Assembly: GCF_013141715.1 (NCBI RefSeq)
Contig: NZ_WHOA01000235.1
Span: 1-53,372, forward strand
Direction: 5' to 3'
DNA length: 53,372 bases
Source of the DNA: Paenibacillus phytorum
Lineage (GTDB): Bacteria; Bacillota; Bacilli; Paenibacillales; NBRC-103111
Under the pieces are notes generated by a model, which made no database searches, was not told the origin of the DNA, and saw only the letters and a list, made by a program, of their open reading frames with translations. This document shows positions 1 through 8,052 of this stretch, piece after piece; position 1 is the stretch's first letter, and every line of letters starts with the position of its first letter. A program made the translations under genes and the position numbers.

Positions 1-1173
1 TGGACACGTGGATATGTCATTACAGTAGCCGTTGGGGTTGTTTCTGGAACGGCTCTTGGCCTACAAATTAACCTTTTGTGGCCTAATTTCATGAGGATAG
101 CAGGACAAGCTATCGGTTTACCTATGTTCATGGAAATATTCGCCTTTTTCTTTGAGGCCATTTTTCTTGGTATTTATATGTATACATGGGATCGATTTAA
201 ACCCAAAATTCATTTTTTATTTATTATACCTGTAGTCATTGGTGCGTCATGTTCTGCACTTTTTATTACACTTGTTAATTCCTTTATGAATGCTCCGCAA
301 GGATTTGAGATTGTTGATGGGATTATAGGTAACGTACAGCCTCTTAAGGCTATGTTTACTCCTGCAAGCCCTACAAAAGTCTCCCATGTATTAGTTTCGG
401 CTTATCTTACGTCTGCTTTTATTATTGCAGGGAGCGCGGCATACGCCCTATTAAAGGGAAAACGTCATATTTACTATAAGAAAGTATTGAATATGACGCT
501 TTTCGCAGCACTTGTTTTTGCAATATCCACCTTCTTGATTGGTGATTTGTCTGGGAAATATTTGGCGAAATATCAGCCTGAAAAGCTGGCAGCTGGGGAA
601 TGGCATTTTGAAACGATGTCACATGCACCTTTAATTGTAGGTGGTATTTTAACCGAAAAACACGATGTTAAATATGGATGGAAAATCCCTTTTGCATTAA
701 GCGTGCTTGCTCATGGAAATCCTAATAGCGAAGTAAAGGGACTAAATGATTTTCCTGCGGATGAAATCCCTCCGCTTTGGATTCATTACACTTTTGATGC
801 CATGGTTGGCATTGGTGGTTATCTAACTAGTATTCCTTTATTGTTTATTCTTGCTTTTTGGTTTCGAAAAGGGAATCCATACAACAAACTGCTCCTTGCC
901 GCGATTGTCATTGGAGGTCCACTCGCTATGTTTGCCATTGAATATGGATGGATATATGCGGAAGTAGGCAGACAGCCCTGGATTTTGCGTGGGTATATGA
1001 AGACACAGCAGGGTGCTACGACTTCTGAACATGTTAGCTTACTTTTTGTCGTGTTTCTTGCCCTGTACGTGATTTTGGGGATTTCCTGCTTACGTGTTTT
1101 GGTGAAAATGTTTAAAAATAATACGCCGGAAGACGAGCTTAAGTTGAAAAATAAGGAGAGTGCTCTCAAGTGA
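1..1173 (+). CDS. cydA: Cytochrome bd-type quinol oxidase subunit I (5' end outside window)
   Basis: This is the haem-binding, quinol-oxidising subunit of a membrane cytochrome bd oxidase. The reading frame is open from base 1, so about 391 residues are visible and some tens of N-terminal residues (including the first haem-ligand histidine) lie outside. The apparent TTG start at 76 is internal. Visible family marks are the segment FFFEAIFLGIYMYTWDR, the highly conserved GRQPW motif near the C-terminal third, and multiple hydrophobic helices. The stop overlaps the GTG start of the subunit II gene (gtga), indicating translational coupling. It resembles the YthA-type bd subunits of Bacillales more than E. 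coli CydA, which is an inference from memory of those sequences. Confidence 0.9.
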   Translation, partial: WTRGYVITVAVGVVSGTALGLQINLLWPNFMRIAGQAIGLPMFMEIFAFFFEAIFLGIYMYTWDRFKPKIHFLFIIPVVIGASCSALFITLVNSFMNAPQGFEIVDGIIGNVQPLKAMFTPASPTKVSHVLVSAYLTSAFIIAGSAAYALLKGKRHIYYKKVLNMTLFAALVFAISTFLIGDLSGKYLAKYQPEKLAAGEWHFETMSHAPLIVGGILTEKHDVKYGWKIPFALSVLAHGNPNSEVKGLNDFPADEIPPLWIHYTFDAMVGIGGYLTSIPLLFILAFWFRKGNPYNKLLLAAIVIGGPLAMFAIEYGWIYAEVGRQPWILRGYMKTQQGATTSEHVSLLFVVFLALYVILGISCLRVLVKMFKNNTPEDELKLKNKESALK

Positions 1174-2198
1174 ATTTGGAAGTGGTGGGAATTACAGTCT
1201 TATGGACTTTTCTGTACGGGTATTTAATTGTAGCTTCCATTGATTTTGGGGCTGGGTTTTTTAGTTACTACAGTTACAGAACAAGAAAGGAACATGTGAT
1301 TCAGAATATCATTAAACGATATTTATCTCCTGTGTGGGAGGTAACTAACGTCTTTCTCATTTTTTTTATTGTCGGGATCGTAGGCTTTTTCCCAGATACC
1401 GCATATTACTATGGAACAGCCTTATTAGTTCCTGGTAGCGTAGCCATCATACTTCTTGCTATACGTGGTTCCTACTATGCGTTTAATACATATGGCATAA
1501 AGAGTAGAGAAATTTATGCATTCTTATATGGTGCAACTGGACTTCTGATTCCTGCTTCATTATCAACAGTGCTTACAATTTCAGAAGGTGGTTTTATTGA
1601 AATTCAGAATGGTAAGATCTTATTTCAATACAACAAGCTGTTTTTCAGTCTTTACTCATGGTCCGTTGTTTTACTTGCGATTGTTAGTGTCCTTTATATT
1701 TCTGCCATGTTTTTAACATTTTACGCGGCCAAAGCAAATGACCTGCCAGCTCTGGAAATTGTACGTAGATGGGCACTAATTTGGAGCGCACCGACGATCA
1801 TTTGCAGTTTAATCGTTTTTTACTCGATTAACTTGCATAACCCCGAACATTATCAGCATATCACGGAGTTATCCTGGATGTTTGCATGTTCGTTTCTCTT
1901 CTTTCTGGCAGCTGTTTATTTCGTTTGGAAGAAAAAGAATTATGGGTTGTCCTTTATTTTCGTGATGGTTCAATTTGCATTTGCTTTTTACGGTTATGGG
2001 GCATCTCACTTACCGAATCTACTTTACCCTTACTTATCTATGTATGAACATTTTACTAATCAGTCCATGGCAGTAGCCTTAATTATTGCATTTTTGACCG
2101 GACTATTGCTTCTAATTCCTTCACTCTTTCTTTTAATGAAACTGTTTTTATTTAATATCAGATATGTGCGGGGACAGATGCACCCGAAAGGAGAATAG
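1170..2198 (+). CDS. cydB: Cytochrome bd-type quinol oxidase subunit II
   Basis: The 342-residue protein has about eight or nine hydrophobic segments and an N-terminus (WTFLYGYLIVASIDFGAG) typical of CydB, the structural partner of subunit I in quinol-dependent oxygen reduction to water. It starts with GTG overlapping the cydA stop, and its stop directly abuts the start of a very small third gene. A YthB-like identity is likely. No cydC or cydD assembly exporter follows; transcription appears to end at the hairpin at 2420-2453. Confidence 0.88.
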   Translation: MNLEVVGITVLWTFLYGYLIVASIDFGAGFFSYYSYRTRKEHVIQNIIKRYLSPVWEVTNVFLIFFIVGIVGFFPDTAYYYGTALLVPGSVAIILLAIRGSYYAFNTYGIKSREIYAFLYGATGLLIPASLSTVLTISEGGFIEIQNGKILFQYNKLFFSLYSWSVVLLAIVSVLYISAMFLTFYAAKANDLPALEIVRRWALIWSAPTIICSLIVFYSINLHNPEHYQHITELSWMFACSFLFFLAAVYFVWKKKNYGLSFIFVMVQFAFAFYGYGASHLPNLLYPYLSMYEHFTNQSMAVALIIAFLTGLLLLIPSLFLLMKLFLFNIRYVRGQMHPKGE

Positions 2199-2342
2199 AT
2201 GTTGGAATTCCTATTAATTATGATTTTGCCGCCAATTATTGTTATAGCCTCTCTTACGGTCGTTTTTGGCTGGGGGTGGATGGCTAAAGAAAGAGTTAGA
2301 GGTGACGAAATTTCCACCTGTAAGATTGAAAGTAAACATTAA
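2199..2342 (+). CDS. cydS: CydS-like small subunit of cytochrome bd oxidase (47 aa)
   Basis: The ATG follows immediately after the cydB stop and has a good ribosome site (gaaaggag, about 5 bases upstream). The 47-residue product has one hydrophobic helix (about residues 4-27, with a PP pair) followed by a charged tail KERVRGDE. This matches the plan of the single-helix CydS subunit seen in the Geobacillus bd oxidase structure (FLIMYAP, then helix, then a short charged tail) and of B. subtilis YthC. The position as third gene of the operon supports it. The identification rests on pattern and context, not on a search. Confidence 0.75.
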   Translation: MLEFLLIMILPPIIVIASLTVVFGWGWMAKERVRGDEISTCKIESKH

Positions 2343-2419
2343 CAATGTGGGACAGCAGATAAGAATTAATTAATTTATTAATGTAGTCCTCTCCAACTTT
2401 TGTAAATAGTACAAATATT

Positions 2420-2453
2420 AAAAGCCGGTTTTCTATAAAAATAACCGGCTTTT
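2420..2453. terminator. Rho-independent terminator between convergent cyd and MMPL operons
   Basis: A perfect 11-bp inverted repeat (aaaagccggtt / aaccggctttt) with a 12-base loop lies between the convergent operons. It has T-runs in both directions, so it probably serves cydABS on the plus strand and possibly also the minus-strand operon. Confidence 0.8.
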
Positions 2454-2482
2454 ACCATTGATCTGATTATTCAAATACAATG

Positions 2483-2660
2483 TTTTCAAAATAAGCTAAA
2501 ACCATCGAAAACCACATTTAGCGGCAAATCATTGTTTGGTCCAATTTCAATTTCTGGCATACCCGATTCGTTTGGTTTCACAAGGCTGTAAAGGCTTTTG
2601 ATCTTTTTTAGAGATATTCTAAGAAGATCTTGATCTACCGTAGCTCTTGGCGTTTGGAAA
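2483..2660 (-). pseudogene. Possible gene remnant downstream of the MMPL gene
   Basis: The 330 bases between cydS and the MMPL stop hold no complete gene. On the minus strand an open frame of about 58 codons reads as plausible protein (a QDLLRISLKKIKSLYSLVK stretch, ending in DGFSLF and a stop) but has no good start codon or ribosome site. It may be the 3' tail of a lost gene. I do not recognise a family. Confidence 0.25.
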
Positions 2661-2672
2661 AGAAAATTCTAA

Positions 2673-4817
2673 TTATTTCAGCCATCCCGGTCCCCACCAG
2701 TTCCATTTGCCAAACATTCTCATTAAAGATGGAACCAAAACCATCCTTATTACAGTTGCATCAATAAAGATAGCTGCTGCAATGCCAATCCCCAGTTGTT
2801 TAACCCCGACAACTTCTCCGAATGCAAACGGCACAGTGACCGCAATCATGATGGCAGCTGCTGAGTTAATGATCCTGCTGATTGAGGCCAGTCCAACCAG
2901 AACCGCACGACCGTTATCATGTGTCTGCTGGTAAACCTCGAAAATTCGCGATACCAGGAACACCCCGTAATCCATACTGATACCAAAAGCCAGTCCAAAA
3001 ATAAATACTGGGATCATTATCGCGATGCTGTTCGGTTCCATTCCAAAATGCCCCTCCTCAAAGATCCATACCAGGATACCGAACGACGCCCCAAGGCTTA
3101 GGAGATTCATAACAATCGTTTTTAACGGGATGAGAATGGATCTGAAAGCAATGAATAACACCACATAATTGGAAACTAAGATAAATAGAAGCACAAACTT
3201 GATGTTTTGAAATATGGCATCAAAGACTTCCTGTTGGTACTTCGCTTCACCTCCCAACAGGAAATGGAGATCTGAAGACTCCCCCTCTTGCTCCCAAAGT
3301 CTGAGCCAACTCATCACTTTTTTTGATGATGGTTCACCCTTTAATGTAACGTGTATGAGCATTCTATTTTCTTTAACAAATTGTTGAACTATCGGTTCGA
3401 ATTTCGCTTTTGATATCGTTTTTTGAAGTAAGGAGTACACCTGTTCGGGCGGCAATCGCAAGCTCGAAAAAACAGAATTCACACTCTGTACGTATGGATC
3501 GATTTCTAATTTTTGTATAAGTTTATATGCGTTCAACCACTCTTCTTTTTTCAAGTCATGTGTTTTTCCTTGGACCACGATATATACCTCTGAGCTCGTC
3601 TGGGACACGAAATGGGCTTGATAGGTCTCGAAAGCCATGCGGGAATTATAGCCTTGCGGTAAGGAGGCTGCATCCGGAATGGCTAATTTAATCTTGTTTA
3701 AAGGCAGGAAACAAGTGATTAACAAGAACGAAGCCAACAGACTCATCCTGACAGGCCTTTTCATCACATAGTGTGACATAGAGTACAAAATATTTCTTTT
3801 CGTAAAAGTAGACAACGGCTTACTTTCTGCTCGAATGGCAGGCCACAAAACAGATAAAAGAACCGGAACTAATGTTAAAGTTAACAATACCGAAACCGTT
3901 AATACCGTCATAGCTCCTATAGCAATCGCAGAAAACATAGGAAGCGGAATAAACAATATCCCCATTAAGCCTAAAAAGACACTGGCCGCTGAAAATAAGA
4001 CAGCTCTTCCTGCTGTCTTCATTGTTGTAATCAATGCTTGTACGGCTGACTCTCTCTGTAACTCTTCGCGAAACCGGCTGACTAGCATTAAGGCAAAATC
4101 AATACTAAGAGCAAATCCCACCATGGGAATGACATTCAACACAAAGTTAGACAACTCGACCTTTGTCCCCAGCCAATACATCATTCCCATCGTACCGGTA
4201 ACCCCGATAATCCCAATTACAATGGGAATCATTGCAGAAATGATTCCTCCAAAAGCCAACCAAAGTATGATGAACGCAGCTGGAATTCCTATCCGTTCTG
4301 CTTTTCTCAAATCATTTTGGCTTGCTCGATTCACATCTGCTTGAACCACAGATTTCCCTGTCATTTTCACTGAGATATCTCTATTGTTCGGTAGGCGTCT
4401 ATGAATTTCATCAAGCACCGGCTTCATTTCATAGGAGTTATGTTTAAAAGCAAGCAGCGCATAGGCGAAATTCCCTTTGAGCATCCCCTCCCTTTGGAGT
4501 GGTGATACCATTTCGCTTAGACCGTCGATTCCCTTCAGTGGAAACAACGTTTGCTGAATGAACTGCTGAAATTGCTCGGGGGATACAAACTCCTTTTTTT
4601 CAAACACAAGAATAACAGGGTCCTCGGGGACGTGGAAATCAGAAGACAAGGTATGCTCAACCTTGACATAAGCTCCGTTTGGTAATAAGCCATGATCTTT
4701 TAGAACTGTAGGTAACTTAGGAGCGTAAAACCCAAAAAAGATCAAGAACAAGGTCCAGACCAGGATGATTGCTTTAGGATATCGAAGGGAGATGATGGCA
4801 AGCTTTTGAAAATCCAT
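2673..4817 (-). CDS. MMPL/RND-family transporter
   Basis: The 714-residue product is a proton-driven RND-superfamily exporter of the MMPL type. It has two tandem halves, each with one helix, an extracytoplasmic domain and a five-helix bundle. Proton-relay signatures are visible in both halves: SIDFALMLVSRF in the first and SMDYGVFLVSRI in the second. The ATG at 4817 is preferred over the one at 4823 because AAGGAG lies 7 bases before it. It is the last gene of the polyketide operon, about 30 bases after the oxidoreductase gene, so the natural inference is export or membrane delivery of the lipid product, as MmpL proteins do for mycobacterial lipids. YdfJ-type transporters of B. subtilis are also in this family. 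Confidence 0.85.
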   Translation of the reverse strand: MDFQKLAIISLRYPKAIILVWTLFLIFFGFYAPKLPTVLKDHGLLPNGAYVKVEHTLSSDFHVPEDPVILVFEKKEFVSPEQFQQFIQQTLFPLKGIDGLSEMVSPLQREGMLKGNFAYALLAFKHNSYEMKPVLDEIHRRLPNNRDISVKMTGKSVVQADVNRASQNDLRKAERIGIPAAFIILWLAFGGIISAMIPIVIGIIGVTGTMGMMYWLGTKVELSNFVLNVIPMVGFALSIDFALMLVSRFREELQRESAVQALITTMKTAGRAVLFSAASVFLGLMGILFIPLPMFSAIAIGAMTVLTVSVLLTLTLVPVLLSVLWPAIRAESKPLSTFTKRNILYSMSHYVMKRPVRMSLLASFLLITCFLPLNKIKLAIPDAASLPQGYNSRMAFETYQAHFVSQTSSEVYIVVQGKTHDLKKEEWLNAYKLIQKLEIDPYVQSVNSVFSSLRLPPEQVYSLLQKTISKAKFEPIVQQFVKENRMLIHVTLKGEPSSKKVMSWLRLWEQEGESSDLHFLLGGEAKYQQEVFDAIFQNIKFVLLFILVSNYVVLFIAFRSILIPLKTIVMNLLSLGASFGILVWIFEEGHFGMEPNSIAIMIPVFIFGLAFGISMDYGVFLVSRIFEVYQQTHDNGRAVLVGLASISRIINSAAAIMIAVTVPFAFGEVVGVKQLGIGIAAAIFIDATVIRMVLVPSLMRMFGKWNWWGPGWLK

Positions 4818-4847
4818 GACCATGCTCCTTTATGTACCAATTTAATA

Positions 4848-5993
4848 CTATGAATTGCTTTCTTTTAACCTAGTCGCTTGAACCAATCCATATGCCAATC
4901 TCGGTGTGAGATGTGCTGCGCTTAGTAGAAGTCGGGGCAGAACGGGTACGCCAAACAGCCATTGAATAAGACGCCCCCACTGTAAGGGACCCTTGAATTC
5001 CCGCTTAATGGATTGCGAGTATTCATGCTGCCACCTAGAGAGTGAAATCTCCCCGCATAAATAGCTGTCTGCAAGGGGGGCGCACAATAGGGCCGAACGC
5101 AGCGCCATCGACATCCCATCTCCACAGAGTGGAGGTATCATTGAAGTGGCGTCTCCTATATTGGGAATTAGATCCCAAGCCGTAGGTTTGCGGTTTAGAT
5201 CTACTGGAGCAACGGCTGCCTGAGTGCCAGGGACAGGAACGGCATTAGCCAGCTTTTGATAAAGCTTCGTGTTCCTGCGGCAAGCGGCATCAATCAATCC
5301 TAAGATCGTTTTTTCAGTGTTCCGAAAAGCTTTCCGTTTAAGCAGTGCCGCAACGTTGACGAGTCCGCCTTCAATGGGGGAAATGCCTAAATATCCCCCA
5401 TCAAAAAAATAGAGCTCTACAACGGGCTCCATTTCTATCCCCCTAAAATGGGATTTCACGCCTATATACGTATTCTTTACAGTAGCATTAGGACTATGAC
5501 CTGGAAGTCCTGAACGACAATTTGCGCCCCACGCAGCAATAACAGCTCGAACTTGGTAGGTTATTCTTTCCTCCCCTTGTTTCGTCTCAATCTTGTATCC
5601 GCTGTCATTGGGATAGACGGACGTTACCGTTGTTGAGGTTTGCATGTGCACACCTGAGCTTAGCGCCGCTCTATGGAGAGTGGAATCTAGTGAATACCGG
5701 CTCACCCCTAAAGCAATACCGGGCAGAGGAATTTCTAAGGCATCACCATAACTGTAGATCAAGCGTGTCCGACTTATCAAGCTAGGCTGTAGCGATTCCA
5801 CAAGTCCACGCAAGCCAAGAGTATTCAACATACTTTGGGATTCAGGGGAAAGAAATTCTCCGCAAACTTTATGTCGCGGGAATTTCTTACTGTCGATCAA
5901 AACGGTTTCCCAACCCCGATCCGCTAAAGACTTGGCCAAACTACTGCCAGCGATTCCTGCACCAATAACCGCTACATCCCGGATGTGATTCAT
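4848..5993 (-). CDS. FAD-dependent oxidoreductase of the geranylgeranyl-reductase type
   Basis: The 381-residue flavoprotein has an N-terminal Rossmann motif (VIGAGIAGSSLAKSLADRG), the RHKVCGEFLSP motif typical of geranylgeranyl reductase-like and related flavin monooxygenases, and a second FAD motif (GDATSMIPPLCGDGMSMA). ATG 5993 is chosen over TTG 6002 because GGAG sits 9 bases upstream. It lies 24 bases downstream of the methyltransferase gene. By analogy with the Streptomyces srs operon (type III polyketide synthase, methyltransferase, flavoprotein hydroxylase), it may hydroxylate or otherwise oxidise the polyketide ring. Substrate and direction of reaction cannot be read from the sequence. 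Confidence 0.8.
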   Translation of the reverse strand: MNHIRDVAVIGAGIAGSSLAKSLADRGWETVLIDSKKFPRHKVCGEFLSPESQSMLNTLGLRGLVESLQPSLISRTRLIYSYGDALEIPLPGIALGVSRYSLDSTLHRAALSSGVHMQTSTTVTSVYPNDSGYKIETKQGEERITYQVRAVIAAWGANCRSGLPGHSPNATVKNTYIGVKSHFRGIEMEPVVELYFFDGGYLGISPIEGGLVNVAALLKRKAFRNTEKTILGLIDAACRRNTKLYQKLANAVPVPGTQAAVAPVDLNRKPTAWDLIPNIGDATSMIPPLCGDGMSMALRSALLCAPLADSYLCGEISLSRWQHEYSQSIKREFKGPLQWGRLIQWLFGVPVLPRLLLSAAHLTPRLAYGLVQATRLKESNS

Positions 5994-6017
5994 CACATTC
6001 AACTCCGATGATTTGAT

Positions 6018-6740
6018 TTAGACCTTGCATTTCCAGATGACGACTACATATCGAAATAACGGTCTCCATGCATAGAACATCTCAGATATGCCTAACGCTT
6101 TCCTGAGATTTCCCCAATCCTCCGAACGAAATCCTTTAGCCACGGACAGAGGACCGTCGTTTAATATATACCGGTTATTTGAGACAATTCGCGCCGTAAG
6201 CCACACCGCAGCCCAAGGAATCCAATGCCGATGGATGTCATTGATCACAACACCTAATCGGGACGCCTTAAGCATGCTTTCTACAACCTTGGGAAGCTCA
6301 TTCGCAGCAAAATGATGAACAAACTGCGTCCCTGTAATCACATCCACGCAACCTTCCGGAAGCTCAAACAAATCACTTCGCATCACCTCTATCCGCGGTT
6401 CGTTACGATAAAGCAGCCTTGCCTCTTCACAAGCTTCTTCAGTAATGTCTACCAAAGTGATCCTTAGATCGATCTGGTTCTCATCCGCCCATCGCAGGAT
6501 GTGTCGATTCACATCTCCGGAACCTGATCCAATATCTAAGATGGAGAAGCGCCTCGGCTTGTCCGCTTTCATCCATAATCGCTGTATTCCGTAGAGAGTA
6601 GGCGCAGCGGCACCGAAGATCCGGTTAAGCATACGAAGATGCTGCAATGCTTCCCGAAGCTCTGATCCCCCTGTCGAAAAGTCATCCATCAACTCGTGCT
6701 CTATAGCTCGCTGCTTGAACCCCCTAAACATGGACTTCAT
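6018..6740 (-). CDS. SAM-dependent methyltransferase of the polyketide operon
   Basis: The 240-residue class I methyltransferase shows the SAM-binding motif ILDIGSGSGDV at about residues 67-77 and an acidic end of strand 2 (TLVDITEEA). Its start overlaps the end of the polyketide synthase gene by 17 bases with no strong ribosome site of its own, which suggests translational coupling. In B. subtilis the type III synthase BpsA is likewise paired with a methyltransferase (BpsB), though that one is of a different, membrane type. O- or C-methylation of the alkylpyrone or alkylresorcinol is the inferred role. Confidence 0.8.
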   Translation of the reverse strand: MKSMFRGFKQRAIEHELMDDFSTGGSELREALQHLRMLNRIFGAAAPTLYGIQRLWMKADKPRRFSILDIGSGSGDVNRHILRWADENQIDLRITLVDITEEACEEARLLYRNEPRIEVMRSDLFELPEGCVDVITGTQFVHHFAANELPKVVESMLKASRLGVVINDIHRHWIPWAAVWLTARIVSNNRYILNDGPLSVAKGFRSEDWGNLRKALGISEMFYAWRPLFRYVVVIWKCKV

Positions 6741-7884
6741 CTAAAAACTGATCTTGAAAAGTGACGGATGGGAGATAAGAAATCTGGATCATCTCGCAGG
6801 TAAGGCCCGGCCCGAATGCTAGTGATAAGCCGTTTGTCGGTCCGGAGCCGCTGCTTTCTAGCTCCTGCCTCATTTCATAAAGCACGAATAATATAGTGGC
6901 AGAGGACATGTTTCCATAATTGCGCAATACGTTGCGGCTGGGCCGGGTTTGTTCATCCGATAGCCCGTATATCTCTTCTAGTGTATCTATAATTCCCTTG
7001 CCTCCGGGATGGATTGCCCATAAATCAGGCTTTTGACCTCCATTTATCAGATGCTCTACTTGTTCTGGAATAAATCTGCCTATTAGTTTGGGAATGTTCG
7101 TCGAAAGATAAAGATCAAAGCCGTAATTACCTACCTCCCACACCATCTCCTCGGCAGATTCTGGAAGGAGAATGGAATGGTCGTTTCCTAATTGGAAAAT
7201 TCCATTATGGTTAGGACCGGTAGAACCTACAATACACGCTGAAGATCCATCCCCGAAAAAAGAAGCACCAAATAAGGCCTCACGCTGGCTAGAGGGCTGA
7301 ATGTGAAGCGTGCATAACTCAACACAAACAATTAATACTTTGGCTGAGGGATTACTTGAGACGATTTGTCGTGATAGGCAAACGGCCTTTAATCCAGCAG
7401 CGCATCCTAAAAAGTTAAGCGGAATTCGATTGACAGTGACAGCTAATCCCAACTGTTGGACCAATGTAGCATCTAAACCTGGAAGGAATTGCCCTGTACA
7501 ACTAACCGTGATCAGATGAGTAATGTCAGACAATTCCACTTTTCCATCTAACAGCGCTTTTCTCGCAGCATTTAGCCCTAATGGAACGGATTCTCTCTTA
7601 TAGGTTTCCATTCGCTCGGCGGTCGAGGGAACTGGTCGATTTGATATTTGTGAAAAATAGCGGCAATCTTCAGCAGATTCTAATAGGGCCGGTTCACAGG
7701 TATATCGGGCTTCCACACCGCATTGCTTGAATATTCTTTTTGCCCAGCGTGCAGAGTCGGGATTCTCACTTAATGCTTGAGCTAATCTTTGTGATGTATC
7801 AGCTTGATCGAGACGAAAATCCGGCACGGCTGTGCCTATTCCCAGGATCGCAATGACTGGATCTGTTTGATTCATTTCCTTCAT
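6724..7884 (-). CDS. Type III polyketide synthase (chalcone/stilbene synthase family)
   Basis: The 386-residue homodimeric condensing enzyme carries the full catalytic triad: Cys161 in LNFLGCAAGL, His292 in AIHPGGKG and Asn325 in RNYGNMSS. The C-terminal LAFGPGLTCE loop corresponds to the family GFGPG motif. Such enzymes extend an acyl-CoA starter with malonyl-CoA; bacterial relatives beside a methyltransferase and flavoprotein make alkylpyrones or alkylresorcinols (BpsA, SrsA). It is first in a minus-strand operon with methyltransferase, flavoprotein and MMPL exporter. The start is somewhat ambiguous between ATG 7884 and ATG 7875. Starter chain length cannot be predicted by eye. Confidence 0.92.
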   Translation of the reverse strand: MKEMNQTDPVIAILGIGTAVPDFRLDQADTSQRLAQALSENPDSARWAKRIFKQCGVEARYTCEPALLESAEDCRYFSQISNRPVPSTAERMETYKRESVPLGLNAARKALLDGKVELSDITHLITVSCTGQFLPGLDATLVQQLGLAVTVNRIPLNFLGCAAGLKAVCLSRQIVSSNPSAKVLIVCVELCTLHIQPSSQREALFGASFFGDGSSACIVGSTGPNHNGIFQLGNDHSILLPESAEEMVWEVGNYGFDLYLSTNIPKLIGRFIPEQVEHLINGGQKPDLWAIHPGGKGIIDTLEEIYGLSDEQTRPSRNVLRNYGNMSSATILFVLYEMRQELESSGSGPTNGLSLAFGPGLTCEMIQISYLPSVTFQDQFLDEVHV

Positions 7885-7998
7885 TTCCTATATTCATCCT
7901 CTCGCGCAATTCATTTAATGATCGGACATGCACCTTACATTAAACATATGTATTCGTATTTTCTTATCATTATGATGGAAACCGTAAAGTCATAGAAC

Positions 7999-8027
7999 AA
8001 AAAAAACAGCTCCTGTATTTAGAGCTG
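7999..8027 (-). terminator. Terminator of the Rieske oxidoreductase gene
   Basis: On the minus strand cagctc and gagctg form a 6-bp stem followed by eight T residues, 26 bases after the stop codon of the Rieske protein gene. Confidence 0.7.
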
Positions 8028-8052
8028 CTCTTTGGTAAAAGCAAAAAGCTTA

